Assembly (NCBI RefSeq): GCF_002949735.1
Contig: NZ_CP026681.1
Span: forward strand, 2,728,001-2,792,000
Origin: Nostoc sp. 'Peltigera membranacea cyanobiont' N6
GTDB taxonomy: Bacteria > Cyanobacteriota > Cyanobacteriia > Cyanobacteriales > Nostocaceae
Direction of reading: 5' to 3'
Length of the DNA stretch: 64,000 nt
In this document: in pieces, positions 17,748-26,154 of the stretch
How the letters are laid out: every line of letters begins with the position of its first letter
How positions within the stretch are numbered: the first letter of the stretch is position 1
Translations under genes and position numbers: made by a program
The notes under the pieces: generated by a model
Databases searched by the model: none
What the model was told of the DNA's origin: nothing
What the model saw: the letters and a program-made list of their open reading frames with translations, nothing else

Positions 17748-17963
17748 TCACAAAGCGGCATAAAAAAGCAGCAAGGTCTGCCGTGACATCTAAAAGCCTT
17801 ACTGTGTATAGATGTCACAGAAAGCGGCCAGATTGGGTAAAACTCTAGAACCCTTGCTATTAAAGGAATGTCACAAAAAGCGGCATGGTTAAATCATGGA
17901 CTTAGTGTCACTTGAAAGCACTCAAAGCTATATAGGATAGGTGTCACAAAGGAAGTGGCAGGG
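17748..17963 (+). repeat. Irregular array of TGTCACAAAAAGCGGCA-like repeats
   Basis: Related sequences lie at 17748-17760 (TCACAAAGCGGCA), 17814-17829 (GTCACAGAAAGCGGCC), 17870-17885 (GTCACAAAAAGCGGCA, preceded by T), about 17908-17923 (TGTCACTTGAAAGCAC) and 17943-17960 (GTCACAAAGGAAGTGGCA). GTGACATCTA at 17783-17792 is an exact inverse of TAGATGTCAC at 17809-17818. Spacings vary from about 35 to 73 bases. The array could be plasmid iterons or TniA/TnsB-type binding sites at one transposon end. Confidence 0.5.
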
Positions 17964-18117
17964 TTGAAGAAAAAAAATAGGGATGAAAAAAACTCCGTTT
18001 TTGGGGCTTTTTTATGAAGTGGGATCGACAGCCTCTGATGCTCACGGAACGCCTGCTTTGAAGTGTGGGATTCCCTACATCCTATCCCTACAAGCTTTTC
18101 ATGACTGATGCTGAAAT

Positions 18118-18363
18118 TTATTTCCCAAGCTTTCTATTTTTATTTTGCAAGTTTTTCTTTTTCTTTTTCTTTTGTTTAGGGCACTCGATATCGACCATCA
18201 ACCCATGCTCAAATACAACAGTGTGTTTTGGATCTGCTCCATCACAAAGGAGAGTTTTTTTCTGTTTACTCATCAACTTCATTTCCTTAATTGTGTTCTC
18301 GAAAAAATGAAGTTCATAGCCACAATCACACTCAAATGATGAAGGGAATATTTCTTTGGGCAT
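18118..18363 (-). CDS. Small Cys-containing hypothetical protein (81 aa)
   Basis: ATG 18363 is chosen; an in-frame TTG precedes it. Residues 10-60 look coding, with CDCGYELHFFENTIKEM, a Lys-rich stretch, and HTVVFEHGLMVDIECPKQ. The tail is poly-Lys followed by basic residues. Cys pairs suggest zinc binding. No neighbour gives further clues. Confidence 0.55.
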   Translation of the reverse strand: MPKEIFPSSFECDCGYELHFFENTIKEMKLMSKQKKTLLCDGADPKHTVVFEHGLMVDIECPKQKKKKKKNLQNKNRKLGK

Positions 18364-18492
18364 CAACTAATCGAAAAAATTATATTTCCTTGGGATTTTT
18401 TTCATAATCCCATAGATTGGGAAACCATTGCAGCAGATTGGTTAAGGAAAGAAATTATACATCAAGCGGCTAGTGAAAAAAATTCTGCATAG
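18343..18492 (+). pseudogene. Short coding remnant without a start codon
   Basis: The frame between a TGA and the TAG at 18490-18492 reads FFHNPIDWETIAADWLRKEI and onward, with a natural amino-acid mix but no usable start codon. It overlaps the start of the 18118-18363 gene. It is probably the 3' end of a lost gene, and the call is weak. Confidence 0.3.
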
Positions 18493-18683
18493 TCAAGCTC
18501 ATTGCAATAATCCTATTTGAATTATTTTTTTTTGCCAACAAGTGTGTGCTGTTTAACCTAGCCTTTCTTCTAGGTTTTCAATATTTAGACTTTGTGGGAC
18601 GATTAACCCAGTATTTAAACTCAGCTTAAACATCTTGTTCTGAAATGTGATCTAAATTCATCACTACACGGGAGTGCTTAATC

Positions 18684-19433
18684 ATGGTGCAGGACGAACT
18701 AAAGAACAAAGTAGCTTTGATTACTGGTGCAAATAAAGGTCTGGGGCTGGAAATGAGTCGTCAACTTGGACAACATGGATTGACAATTCTGATAGCGGCC
18801 CGAAACTTAGATGCAGCTAAAACAGCAGCAAGTAACTTAGAGAATGAAGGAGTAATAGCTCACCCAATTGCCCTGGATGTCACTGATAGTAATCAAATTG
18901 AATCTGCCGTTCAACAAATTAGTGACTCTTTTGGTAGGCTTGATGTCTTGATCAATAACGCGGGTGTGTTTTTAGATGGTGATTGGTTAACCAGTAATGC
19001 TAGTTCTATTTCTGTAGACATTATTCGACAGACATTTAGCACCAACTTTTTTGGCTTAGTAGAATTAACTCAACGAGCATTGCCGTTAATATTGAATAGC
19101 CCTAGCGGTCGAATTGTAAATATGTCGAGTATTGAAGCCTCGTTAGCACTTCATGCTGACCCCAATTCATTCATCTATAATTCCAAACCATTTGCTTACA
19201 ATGCTTCTAAGGCAGCAGTGAACTCATTTACGATTCATTTAGCTCATGAGTTACGCAATACTCCAGTGAAGATTAATAGCGCTCATCCGGGTTGGGTAAA
19301 AACGGAATTAGGTGGTGAAGGTGCAATGATGGACATCGCATCAGGTGCGAAAACTGGTGTTGAATTAGCGATATTGCCAAATGATGGCCCCAGTGGTGGG
19401 TTTTTCCATTTTGGGGAACCAGTAGCTTGGTAA
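18684..19433 (+). CDS. Short-chain dehydrogenase/reductase
   Basis: This 249-residue classical SDR carries the NAD(P)-binding TGANKGLG motif at residues 14-21, NNAG near 91-94, the catalytic Ser in NMSSIEAS, and YNASK (Tyr and Lys of the active site) near residue 170. The Arg in IAARN after the second strand suggests NADPH. The substrate cannot be told. A GGAG sequence ahead of ATG 18684 serves as ribosome binding site. It appears to be a single-gene unit ending in a hairpin. Confidence 0.9.
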   Translation: MVQDELKNKVALITGANKGLGLEMSRQLGQHGLTILIAARNLDAAKTAASNLENEGVIAHPIALDVTDSNQIESAVQQISDSFGRLDVLINNAGVFLDGDWLTSNASSISVDIIRQTFSTNFFGLVELTQRALPLILNSPSGRIVNMSSIEASLALHADPNSFIYNSKPFAYNASKAAVNSFTIHLAHELRNTPVKINSAHPGWVKTELGGEGAMMDIASGAKTGVELAILPNDGPSGGFFHFGEPVAW

Positions 19434-19466
19434 CTTATGCCAAGACTTGAAGCAGTGGCATAAGTT
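19432..19466 (+). terminator. Terminator hairpin of the SDR gene
   Basis: AACTTATGCCA (19432-19442) and TGGCATAAGTT (19456-19466) form an 11-bp perfect stem that begins at the SDR stop codon. A short T-rich stretch follows. Confidence 0.55.
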
Positions 19467-19839
19467 ATTAGTCATTACGCAAATTTCTCACGATTTTCGT
19501 ACACTCGATACCAATACTTGTCGGTTAAGGGGAAAAGGGGAAGGGGAAAAGGGGAAGGGGAAAAGGGAAAGAAAAAACCTTTAACCTTTACCCCAAATCC
19601 AATTCCGAGTTAAAAATGCAAAACCTACGCAGTATTGCACTCGATACTATTGACTATTAATTCTTACGGTAAATGGCGATTTATCCCATTCCTTCAATGT
19701 ATGGGATAAATCGCCATCTTTTGTAAAAAGTTGAGCATTATTCTTCTAACTCGGACTTTTCCATTTCTGGTGAAAAGTTGGCTCTACACTGCTCAAGTCA
19801 TCTATTATTAGAGACACTTCTCAGTATGTGGGCATCGAC
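19467..19839. other. Spacer with G/A-rich tract and a strong 17-bp hairpin
   Basis: A GGGGAAAAGG-type tract lies at about 19527-19572. At 19673-19689 and 19701-19717 there is a perfect 17-bp inverted repeat (ATGGCGATTTATCCCAT) with an 11-base loop, lying between convergent genes and able to end transcription from both sides. No coding sequence is seen. Confidence 0.6.
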
Positions 19840-20160
19840 TTAAGCATTAGATATTGTCTCCAACTGTTGCTTGAGAATTACAATTTTAGTTTGATGCGCT
19901 TCAATCTCGGCTTCAAGTTCAGTACGTAATTCAATCGGTGTCAGTGGATGAATTTTCTCCTCTTCAAGATGTGACACTTCAGAAAAATCGTTTTTATGTA
20001 TGACAGCATAACGCCAAGATTCGTTACATAAGCCAGTCAGTAGACTATTGGGTGGATAATACTGAATCCCAACAATCACTCCCTGCTTGGTTCTTCGCCC
20101 GAACGAGTATTTTGGTGATGTCCAGTCATTGGGAATAGTGACAACTTTTAAAGTTTCCAT
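19840..20160 (-). CDS. Hypothetical protein with C-terminal coiled coil (106 aa)
   Basis: An N-terminal beta-rich region (RRTKQGVIVGIQYYPPNSLL) is followed by a helix with heptad-like spacing (ELRTELEAEIEAHQTKIVIL). No family is recognised. It lies 13 bases downstream of the 70-residue membrane protein gene and is probably co-transcribed with it. Confidence 0.55.
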   Translation of the reverse strand: METLKVVTIPNDWTSPKYSFGRRTKQGVIVGIQYYPPNSLLTGLCNESWRYAVIHKNDFSEVSHLEEEKIHPLTPIELRTELEAEIEAHQTKIVILKQQLETISNA

Positions 20161-20173
20161 GCGATTGCTCCTA

Positions 20174-20386
20174 TTATTGTCTTAATTGTGTTTGTACTAC
20201 TCGCTGCTGCCTTTTCTCTACCAAAACCTGACCGATAGATCCCCCAGTACCCAGCCCCAACATTCCTGTCGCAATCATGTACATTGCATTCTTGCCAAAA
20301 AATTGCACTCCTAAATATCCGATAGATATAGCCGCTAATGTGCTAGTCAGACTTACAGTAATTACTTGTGCTTGATTCCGTTCCAT
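20174..20386 (-). CDS. Small two-helix membrane protein (70 aa)
   Basis: Hydrophobic helices at about residues 8-27 and 33-53 (the second Gly-rich: ATGMLGLGTGGSIGQVLV) are followed by a basic tail (EKRQQRVVQTQLRQ). It resembles in layout the remnant at 10139-10330. It is divergent from the DUF5674 gene. Confidence 0.55.
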   Translation of the reverse strand: MERNQAQVITVSLTSTLAAISIGYLGVQFFGKNAMYMIATGMLGLGTGGSIGQVLVEKRQQRVVQTQLRQ

Positions 20387-20424
20387 AATTAGAATGCCTT
20401 TCCCTGATAGAGGTTATGATTTAA

Positions 20425-20757
20425 ATGATTTTGCTGTTACGCGAACGCGCTACGCCGGAGCAACTTGAACTTATGCTGCAACAGCACAAGTTCTACATTA
20501 GAACCGCAGTTGATATCGAGCGTCGGGTGCTGGTTGGTGGTGGTGGTCTACACGCTGATTGTGAAGAAAAGTTGCTAGATGACGGCAGTAGACAACAAGA
20601 TATTTGGGCTGCCAGTTTTATGCCGATAAGTGGAAAAATCATTTATGAGTCGATGGTTAATCTTCGTCCCCGGCAAAATAGATCAATGGAACTTTTAGAC
20701 CCTAAAATTAGAGAAAGGGTAGCTCAACTGATTAACGAGTTCCTAGGAAATTTATGA
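20425..20757 (+). CDS. DUF5674 family protein
   Basis: The 110-residue protein begins MILLLRERATPEQLELML and has VDIERRVLVGGGGLHADCE, LDDGSRQQDIWAASFMP and NLRPRQNRSMELLDP. I recognise these as the conserved blocks of DUF5674, common in cyanobacteria and of unknown function. The next gene overlaps it with ATGA, so the two are translationally coupled. Confidence 0.8.
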   Translation: MILLLRERATPEQLELMLQQHKFYIRTAVDIERRVLVGGGGLHADCEEKLLDDGSRQQDIWAASFMPISGKIIYESMVNLRPRQNRSMELLDPKIRERVAQLINEFLGNL

Positions 20758-21128
20758 TCGAAGTGACACCAAAGCAACAAATTTTTATGCAAGATGATGT
20801 GACTACACGTTTACGTCGTCTAGCTACACACTTGTCACAAATTCAATCTTTGTGGACTCAAGGCTCATCAGAGGATTTAATACTGGCTTTGGTTGATGAA
20901 AGCCGATACTTTATTGAGTGGACTGTACCAGATATGGTAAAGGCAGATGATATTGACCGAGCCTGTGAATTAGTTGATTTAGTTCGTCTTCTGACTCGTT
21001 GGCTATTCCATTGGGACGATATCTGGACTGATGCTGAACAAAAGCAATCTGCATCTGCTCAAATTTCATATTGGTTACAGCGAGTTTTGGAAATATCACG
21101 TACAGAACCGGAATCAATGAGTGCTTGA
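20754..21128 (+). CDS. Hypothetical helical protein coupled to DUF5674 (124 aa)
   Basis: It starts within the DUF5674 stop (ATGA). It is mostly helical and Trp-rich (SRYFIEWTVPDM, RWLFHWDDIWTDAEQ). No family is recognised. The tight coupling suggests work with the DUF5674 protein. Confidence 0.6.
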   Translation: MIEVTPKQQIFMQDDVTTRLRRLATHLSQIQSLWTQGSSEDLILALVDESRYFIEWTVPDMVKADDIDRACELVDLVRLLTRWLFHWDDIWTDAEQKQSASAQISYWLQRVLEISRTEPESMSA

Positions 21129-21407
21129 ACTCTTTGAAGTCTGACGTTGTTTAACCAACAGCGAACGCAAGTACTGCCGACAAGCTGCTTCTCCCCGGTG
21201 TATCAGAATCCGCAGCGCCTGTACTTCCTGCATTGGAGAAACACAGATTTCAGCGATGGCTGCAATCAGATTTTGTTGCTTCTGCACATAATCTTGATGC
21301 TGCCGCTCTAACAGAGCAATTTTGGAGTTTAATTGTTGTATCTGCCGTAATGCTTGAGTTAAGGACGATTCTTTCTTTTGAGAGTGATTATCTAAAGTTA
21401 ATGTCAT
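21114..21407 (-). CDS. Coiled-coil hypothetical protein (97 aa)
   Basis: A long Gln/Leu-rich helix spans about residues 15-55 (LTQALRQIQQLNSKIALLER). The end overlaps the convergent gene by 15 bases. No domain is recognised. Confidence 0.5.
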   Translation of the reverse strand: MTLTLDNHSQKKESSLTQALRQIQQLNSKIALLERQHQDYVQKQQNLIAAIAEICVSPMQEVQALRILIHRGEAACRQYLRSLLVKQRQTSKSSSTH

Positions 21408-21459
21408 TTTCTTGCTCCTCTAAATTTAGATGGTTGAAAGGAACGAATTTCCATTAGTT

Positions 21460-21672
21460 TCAACTTTGTAAAACTGAATCGATTTCGCCGTTATCAATAG
21501 CCTTTTTTGCGTGGCCAACAGCTTGTGTATGATTGTCAAAAGTTTGAGTTGAAGGTGATGCCCAAGTTGTTTTAAAAAAGCCCTGCTTCCCAACGTGAAC
21601 ATCTACAGCACCATCTGATAATTCAGTAGTCTCGATTTTGTAGCCGCCATGTTTGGTTTTGTACTCTTTCAT
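21460..21672 (-). CDS. Small beta-rich hypothetical protein (70 aa)
   Basis: It reads MKEYKTKHGGYKIETTELSD, then a strand-turn-strand region and a helical end (THQ-like HTQAVGHAKKAIDNGE). No family is recognised. It may form an operon with the membrane protein upstream at 21687, 14 bases away. Confidence 0.5.
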   Translation of the reverse strand: MKEYKTKHGGYKIETTELSDGAVDVHVGKQGFFKTTWASPSTQTFDNHTQAVGHAKKAIDNGEIDSVLQS

Positions 21673-21686
21673 TGCCGTTAACTCAC

Positions 21687-22031
21687 CTAAAATTTATCTC
21701 GTTGAATACTTACACTTGCTCCGACTAAAGAACTGCCTAAGAAGGCGGAAAAACTGACCAGCATTGCACCCAGGCAAATATTTTTTTGCTGCTCCCAACC
21801 AGAGATGATGATGTTTGGATTAGCATTTATCTCAATAATCTCCAGCCCCCAGCAAGCCATTGCTCCAACCCCTGAAAAGCCAGTCAAGAGTAGAGAGATA
21901 ATTGCAGTTGTTTCTATGGTGCGATCAATGAATACTTTAGAGTTGAATCGTCTTCTTGGACGATGACTTTTAACTAATCGGACTTTTGGCTCTTGCATAC
22001 TTGAACGAGCAATTTGTTTGTGATTAGCCAT
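21687..22031 (-). CDS. Two-helix membrane protein (114 aa)
   Basis: The start chosen is MANHKQ at 22031; an in-frame ATG lies nine bases upstream. A basic N-terminal region precedes hydrophobic helices at about residues 41-60 and 81-105. It lacks a recognised family and sits in a run of small leftward genes. Confidence 0.55.
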   Translation of the reverse strand: MANHKQIARSSMQEPKVRLVKSHRPRRRFNSKVFIDRTIETTAIISLLLTGFSGVGAMACWGLEIIEINANPNIIISGWEQQKNICLGAMLVSFSAFLGSSLVGASVSIQRDKF

Positions 22032-22046
22032 TGGTTTCACTTATTC

Positions 22047-22262
22047 TCATGAATTACTAGGAAAAATATGATCCTCTACAGCCGACTTGAACTGTTTTAT
22101 CCCTCCGCTATAGTGGATTTTGATGCCTGAAATTATTTCTTGTTCTGTGAGTTCTTCAACTTCTTCGGGGCAGGATAAATCGCGCCAAGGCAAACACTCT
22201 TTTATCCACTCTTTCGCCCATAAAAATTCGTTAGCAGTTAGCTGCTCGACTTGAACTTTCAT
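22047..22262 (-). CDS. Acidic hypothetical protein (71 aa)
   Basis: It contains WAKEWIKECLPWRDLSCPEE and an acidic middle. A GGAGGA ribosome binding site lies about ten bases upstream of ATG 22262, which supports the start. No family is recognised. Confidence 0.55.
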   Translation of the reverse strand: MKVQVEQLTANEFLWAKEWIKECLPWRDLSCPEEVEELTEQEIISGIKIHYSGGIKQFKSAVEDHIFPSNS

Positions 22263-22640
22263 CCTGATTCCTCCAATTCAATAAAAAACCCTGTACCAGT
22301 ATTCCTAATCTTTACTTTTCTTTAATTGACCAACATTTGAATCACACTAAGACTAAAGTTGATGCTGCATAATCGTGCGCTACCACCACAACGATGAAGA
22401 TACTGTAGGCACAAGCAGGAATGGTCAGTAGAGGTGGAATGAGTGGATTTTCTCGGCATGATATTTTTCCTATTGGTGTTATGAGAAGATATAATTTTTC
22501 TTTTCAATTCAGTTCAATTAACCCCGCTTTCTTGTTCTGAGGGGAGCAACGGAGTCTCTGGCTCCGCTCCTGAATTGGTGAATATCTGAATTCTTCTTCA
22601 AATATTCCCCAGTAAAATAGACACTGGGGAATCTTTTTAT
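22263..22640. other. Spacer with a terminator-like hairpin
   Basis: No credible gene is seen. ATTCCCCAGT (22604-22613) pairs with ACTGGGGAAT (22623-22632), followed by CTTTTTATTT on the plus strand. It lies at the 3' end of the 22641 gene and probably ends that leftward message. Confidence 0.5.
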
Positions 22641-22928
22641 TTACTCTGCATTGATGTAGTCGGATGGATCTAAGTAATCCGGCGAAAATCCATCTGCATC
22701 GCTATGGTAAATTGGCTCCACATAATCCAGTACAGATTCATCGGCAATAATCTCTGTCCTTGTGCTAAGTGACGTAATTTGAGTGTCCATTTCTGGAATA
22801 TCAATTCCTAACCGTTCGCATATTTCTCTTATTTTTAGGTATTGAGGATGTATTTGCTCATCAATATAAGAATGATGTCCATACCCCTCTGATTCCCAAG
22901 AACTAACAATTATTTTCGCCATATTCAC
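22641..22928 (-). CDS. Acidic hypothetical protein at the end of the WGR/Ycf46 cluster (95 aa)
   Basis: It is acidic towards the C-terminus (YHSDADGFSPDYLDPSDYIN). No domain is recognised. A hairpin (22959-22967/22985-22993) separates it from the WGR gene, so it may be transcribed partly or separately. Confidence 0.5.
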   Translation of the reverse strand: MNMAKIIVSSWESEGYGHHSYIDEQIHPQYLKIREICERLGIDIPEMDTQITSLSTRTEIIADESVLDYVEPIYHSDADGFSPDYLDPSDYINAE

Positions 22929-22958
22929 TCATTGTTTTAATTTTCAACGATAAAAAAC

Positions 22959-22993
22959 TACCACAAAACTACTATTAAATAAGCTTTGTGGTA
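22959..22993 (-). terminator. Hairpin between the WGR gene and the 95-aa gene
   Basis: TACCACAAA and TTTGTGGTA form a 9-bp stem with a 17-base loop just after the stop of the WGR gene. It may terminate or attenuate the leftward transcript. Confidence 0.45.
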
Positions 22994-22999
22994 ATTCGT

Positions 23000-23557
23000 T
23001 TACAAATGTCGCCAGAAGTTTTTACTGATAGTTTTAAGACTGACTACCTTGGGTTCTGCTGTTGCTTCTGGAGTATGACCACCAGCCACCGCAACAGCAA
23101 TTGGTGCAGGTGTCGTTAACAAAGAATTGAGTAATGCTCGCTGATGATCCACATCAGCATGAGTTCGGTATATTGTGTAGGGATTAATTTGCATCCCCAA
23201 CGGCGTGGGTACGATTTTTAAGTATTGATTAAGGAGTTCAATGTAATGCTGATCAAAATTCCGATGAATCACATAAGATCGTATTGCATTAAGCAATCCA
23301 ATAGCTCTCTCAATTTCGTAAACATCACAGGTATCTATTTCTGGCTGACTTTCACGGTAGCCTTTACCTTTTTTCTCGGCTACCAGATTGTTAAATTTAC
23401 TAACCGCCCTCTGATGATTGCCTAATGTGTGAACTTTGGTTTGCGCTTGATAACCAACTCGCCCCCACTGGACTGTCAAATTCCCCTCTTCGACAATGGC
23501 CGCCCAGAATTTATTGCTGTTTCGGATAGCATCAACAAAGACTAAATAGATTTCCAT
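23000..23557 (-). CDS. WGR-domain protein
   Basis: The 185-residue protein starts with a WGR domain: strands around NKFWAAIVEEGNLTVQWGRVGY, then TLGNHQRAVSKFNNLVAEKKGKGY. The W-G-R triad is at about residues 31-33. WGR domains bind DNA ends or proteins in eukaryotic PARPs and occur with ATPases in bacteria. The C-terminal half is a helical region and an Ala/Pro-rich linker of unknown role. The AAA+ gene lies two genes upstream. Confidence 0.78.
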   Translation of the reverse strand: MEIYLVFVDAIRNSNKFWAAIVEEGNLTVQWGRVGYQAQTKVHTLGNHQRAVSKFNNLVAEKKGKGYRESQPEIDTCDVYEIERAIGLLNAIRSYVIHRNFDQHYIELLNQYLKIVPTPLGMQINPYTIYRTHADVDHQRALLNSLLTTPAPIAVAVAGGHTPEATAEPKVVSLKTISKNFWRHL

Positions 23558-23570
23558 GTTTTTAACCCAG

Positions 23571-23927
23571 TCAACTCCCTAACTTCTGGGAATTGCCCCA
23601 TCGAATTTGATGTTGTAGTGCTTCAAGTAGGGTTTCAGCTTCCAGAGTTGTTAGCCCATTTAAAACAGAGCAGACATCCTCAAACAAGTTTTTATACAAT
23701 GGATATGAAACTAATAAGCCCAGATTAGACAAGGCATCCTCAAGTGCCTCAGCAACAGTATGCTTAGTAGAACTGTCTTTTTCTAACGTAAAAATGTAAG
23801 TTGCTAATGCCATTCGGAGCATAAGCTTAGTTTGTCTGTCCAACTTCTCTAAATACACACCATATTTATCAACCAGTTGGTCAATAGTTGGAGTCTGCCC
23901 GTAATAAGTAACTAAGTCTGTCGTCAT
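23571..23927 (-). CDS. Hypothetical helical protein (118 aa)
   Basis: It is largely helical (LDRQTKLMLRMALATYIFTL) without recognised motif. It lies between the AAA+ and WGR genes, 13 bases from the latter, so co-expression is likely. Confidence 0.55.
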   Translation of the reverse strand: MTTDLVTYYGQTPTIDQLVDKYGVYLEKLDRQTKLMLRMALATYIFTLEKDSSTKHTVAEALEDALSNLGLLVSYPLYKNLFEDVCSVLNGLTTLEAETLLEALQHQIRWGNSQKLGS

Positions 23928-23967
23928 CTTTATTCGCCTTATTAACTATGTTAATTGGTTGCTCTCA

Positions 23968-24017
23968 ATTACTAAAAAAAAGAGTGATTGCCCCCATAGA
24001 ATCAGGAGACAATCGCT
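23968..24017 (-). terminator. Terminator-like hairpin after the Ycf46 gene
   Basis: On the minus strand an imperfect stem (GCGATTGTCTCC with GGGGGCAATCACTC, including G-U pairs) is followed by CTTTTTTTT. It lies directly after the Ycf46 stop and probably reduces downstream expression. Confidence 0.5.
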
Positions 24018-24023
24018 TTTTCA

Positions 24024-25646
24024 TCAGTTCATATTCCGAAACTTAGCAGCACGCAAAGATTGAGTTTTCGCTGCAACCATAGGACTGCTAGCCCGTCGTG
24101 CGGTGGATGCCCAACCCTGCATACGCTCAACTGCCGCAGCGTCCTGAATTGCAAGTGGGGTAATGGTTTGACGACAGGTTTCGAGGTCAGCAAGTGTTAC
24201 CTGCTGCGGTCTACCCTCATCGAATGCCAGCAGAGCAGCTTCTGAAGCAAGGGTTTCCAGTTCAGCACCGGAAAATTTCGCGGTCGAAGCTGCGATCGCT
24301 TCGAGATATTCGGATTCCAGGTGAATGCCAAAACGTTGTAAATGAATTCCTAGAATCTGGACTCGCTCAGGCTCCGTGGGAAGATCAACAAAGAAATTTT
24401 CGTCAAATCTTCCCTTCCTCTTTAGCTCAGACGGTAATGCAGAGGGGTCATTGCAAGTTGCCACGACAAACACACCACACTGAGATTCGGACATGAATGT
24501 AAGGATATTGCCCAGAATCCTCTGTGAGACTCCGCTAGTGTCACCAGTCCCCGAAAGAGCTTTTTCTATCTCGTCCACCCATAAGACGCATGGTGCGATC
24601 GCCTCGGCAGTTTTCAAAGCCCGTCTGACATTCCCCTCAGACTCACCGACCAGACTGCCCAAGAGGGATGCAATGTCTAGTTGTAGGAGTGGTAAATTGA
24701 GAATGTTAGCAATATTCTTGGCTAATAAAGTTTTCCCTGTACCGGGTGGGCCAGCCAGCAACACACCTTTTGGTTGAGGTAGGTGTAGCTCACGCGCTTC
24801 TTGGGTGAACAGCCGCCGCCGCCTCATCAGCCATTCGCGCAGTAGATCCAAACCGCCGAATGGGATTATCGCAGGTTTACCCAACTCGATACCCATTTGA
24901 GACAACAGCCGAGTTTTATACTCGACGGCTTTGGGGATAAAATCAGCGCCGACAACAACACCATCATCAGTTAAGTTTTCTTTGACTGTTAACCGAAGGA
25001 AGTCGCTAATCTCCTCCAGGGTTAATCCCAGGGCAGCACGAGAAAGAGATTCAATTTCACTTTTATTAAGGGAAATAGTGAAAGTCAATTCCTGTTCAAT
25101 AGCTGACTGTTGTAGGTCATGCAAATAAGAGTTGATATGTTCAAGTATTTGCTCAACTCCTGGTAGAGGAATTTCACAATAAGGGATTAAGCGTACAAGT
25201 GACTCATGTAATTGAATGTTTTGACCCAGCAGTACAATGCGTTTATCAGTCGGCTTGAGACGATGGTAGAGATTTTTTATCTTACTAACAACCTCCCAAG
25301 ATAACGAAGGCGAATTCTTCCCAATAAACGAGTGAATATCACCTAAGATAAAAACTCCATCACTACTAAAATTCGCAATATAATCAAACACGTATAACAA
25401 TGGATCAGCCTGTGGTGGTTTCTTATACTCTGGCACTGGCTTAAACACCAGTCCACCATCTGCTGCGATTAAACATTGCTCTAAGGTTGATACCCCCAGA
25501 TTCCAGAAGAACACTGGACATGAAAGCTTATTGTTAGCTTCAGTAGTTAACCACTGAATAATTGTCGCTTCATCAGGAGATAGAACATCAACCGCAGCAA
25601 TGGGGATTTGTGAATCAAGCGTGGAGAGAAGATTTGAGAGTTTCAT
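24024..25646 (-). CDS. ycf46: AAA+ ATPase, Ycf46-like
   Basis: The 540-residue protein has an N-terminal region of about 240 residues with its own degenerate ATPase-like fold and a C-terminal AAA+ domain. Walker A GPPGTGKT is at 299-306 and Walker B LWVDEIE at 355-361. Sensor-1 is in ATCND near 396-400 and the Arg finger in SELKRKGRFDE near 407-416. The single AAA module after a long N-terminal domain, and DUF2997 and Ycf35 genes two to three genes upstream, identify Ycf46. The substrate it remodels is unknown. Confidence 0.87.
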   Translation of the reverse strand: MKLSNLLSTLDSQIPIAAVDVLSPDEATIIQWLTTEANNKLSCPVFFWNLGVSTLEQCLIAADGGLVFKPVPEYKKPPQADPLLYVFDYIANFSSDGVFILGDIHSFIGKNSPSLSWEVVSKIKNLYHRLKPTDKRIVLLGQNIQLHESLVRLIPYCEIPLPGVEQILEHINSYLHDLQQSAIEQELTFTISLNKSEIESLSRAALGLTLEEISDFLRLTVKENLTDDGVVVGADFIPKAVEYKTRLLSQMGIELGKPAIIPFGGLDLLREWLMRRRRLFTQEARELHLPQPKGVLLAGPPGTGKTLLAKNIANILNLPLLQLDIASLLGSLVGESEGNVRRALKTAEAIAPCVLWVDEIEKALSGTGDTSGVSQRILGNILTFMSESQCGVFVVATCNDPSALPSELKRKGRFDENFFVDLPTEPERVQILGIHLQRFGIHLESEYLEAIAASTAKFSGAELETLASEAALLAFDEGRPQQVTLADLETCRQTITPLAIQDAAAVERMQGWASTARRASSPMVAAKTQSLRAAKFRNMN

Positions 25647-25891
25647 TGTTTTTGGTAAGGTAATGGAGCTAGTTCATCGTGAGTATTAACAAGTCTCACG
25701 ACTACTTCATAAACTTCGGCATCGCCGTCAAAAATCTCAGCTATAGCATTGCGCTCTGGTTGAGCAATGGCAGAAATTAAAGCATTCAACAGCACACACA
25801 ACCCTTCAATATTCGCTTTGATGATTACGGGCTGGCGTGGTTTTTGCTGTGCGTGAATGTGGATGAAAGGATACTCTTTAGGTAGGTACAT
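25643..25891 (-). CDS. Hypothetical protein coupled to Ycf46 (82 aa)
   Basis: Its stop overlaps the ycf46 start (ATGA), implying coupled translation. It has a mixed strand-helix pattern (FIHIHAQQK, then NIEGLCVLLNALISAIAQ). No family is recognised. Confidence 0.6.
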   Translation of the reverse strand: MYLPKEYPFIHIHAQQKPRQPVIIKANIEGLCVLLNALISAIAQPERNAIAEIFDGDAEVYEVVVRLVNTHDELAPLPYQKQ

Positions 25892-25902
25892 AAAATTTCT
25901 TG

Positions 25903-25928
25903 GGGGAACCCAATCGTCGCGGTTCCCC
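25903..25928. terminator. Intercistronic hairpin
   Basis: GGGGAACC and GGTTCCCC form an 8-bp stem between the DUF2997 gene and the 82-residue gene. With only a short T-run on the plus strand it may protect or attenuate the leftward mRNA rather than end it. Confidence 0.4.
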
Positions 25929-25939
25929 TTTTCCCTGAT

Positions 25940-26152
25940 TTACTGCCGTAAGCGAGTAGAGTGAGTTAAAGTTGTCCGAAGTTGTTGGGTTTGAGCTTCA
26001 TCCTTGAAAATGTGATCGCTCTCGTTTACAACTCCAAGTGCTTCTTCAAACGGTTGTGTAGCCGATAAACAACTCAAATCTTTGAACCCCTCCGCTTCCA
26101 CGCGAACTTCACCTGTAGCGCTGTCGAAATGAATCAGTATTGAACGTTCCAT
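25940..26152 (-). CDS. DUF2997-like small protein
   Basis: The 70-residue protein reads ILIHFDSATGEVRVEAEGFK followed by LSCLSATQPFEEALG. This strand-strand-helix pattern with a G-F-x-D/G..C motif is typical of DUF2997 proteins, which are encoded next to Ycf35 in cyanobacteria. It starts two bases after the ycf35 stop. The C-terminal 25 residues are extra. Confidence 0.7.
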   Translation of the reverse strand: MERSILIHFDSATGEVRVEAEGFKDLSCLSATQPFEEALGVVNESDHIFKDEAQTQQLRTTLTHSTRLRQ

Positions 26153-26154
26153 AT

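Noticed and set aside
17748..17963. CRISPR array
   Set aside because: The repeats are degenerate, only about 16 bases long, and their spacing varies from about 35 to 73 bases. No cas gene is near.
17748..17963. CRISPR-associated Tn7-like transposon end
   Set aside because: No TnsB, TnsC, TniQ or Cas12k gene is in the window, and the repeat sequence does not match the ends I know.
22322..22507. Open frame of 61 codons on the minus strand
   Set aside because: The composition is unlike a natural protein, there is no ribosome binding site and no neighbour on the same strand is close.
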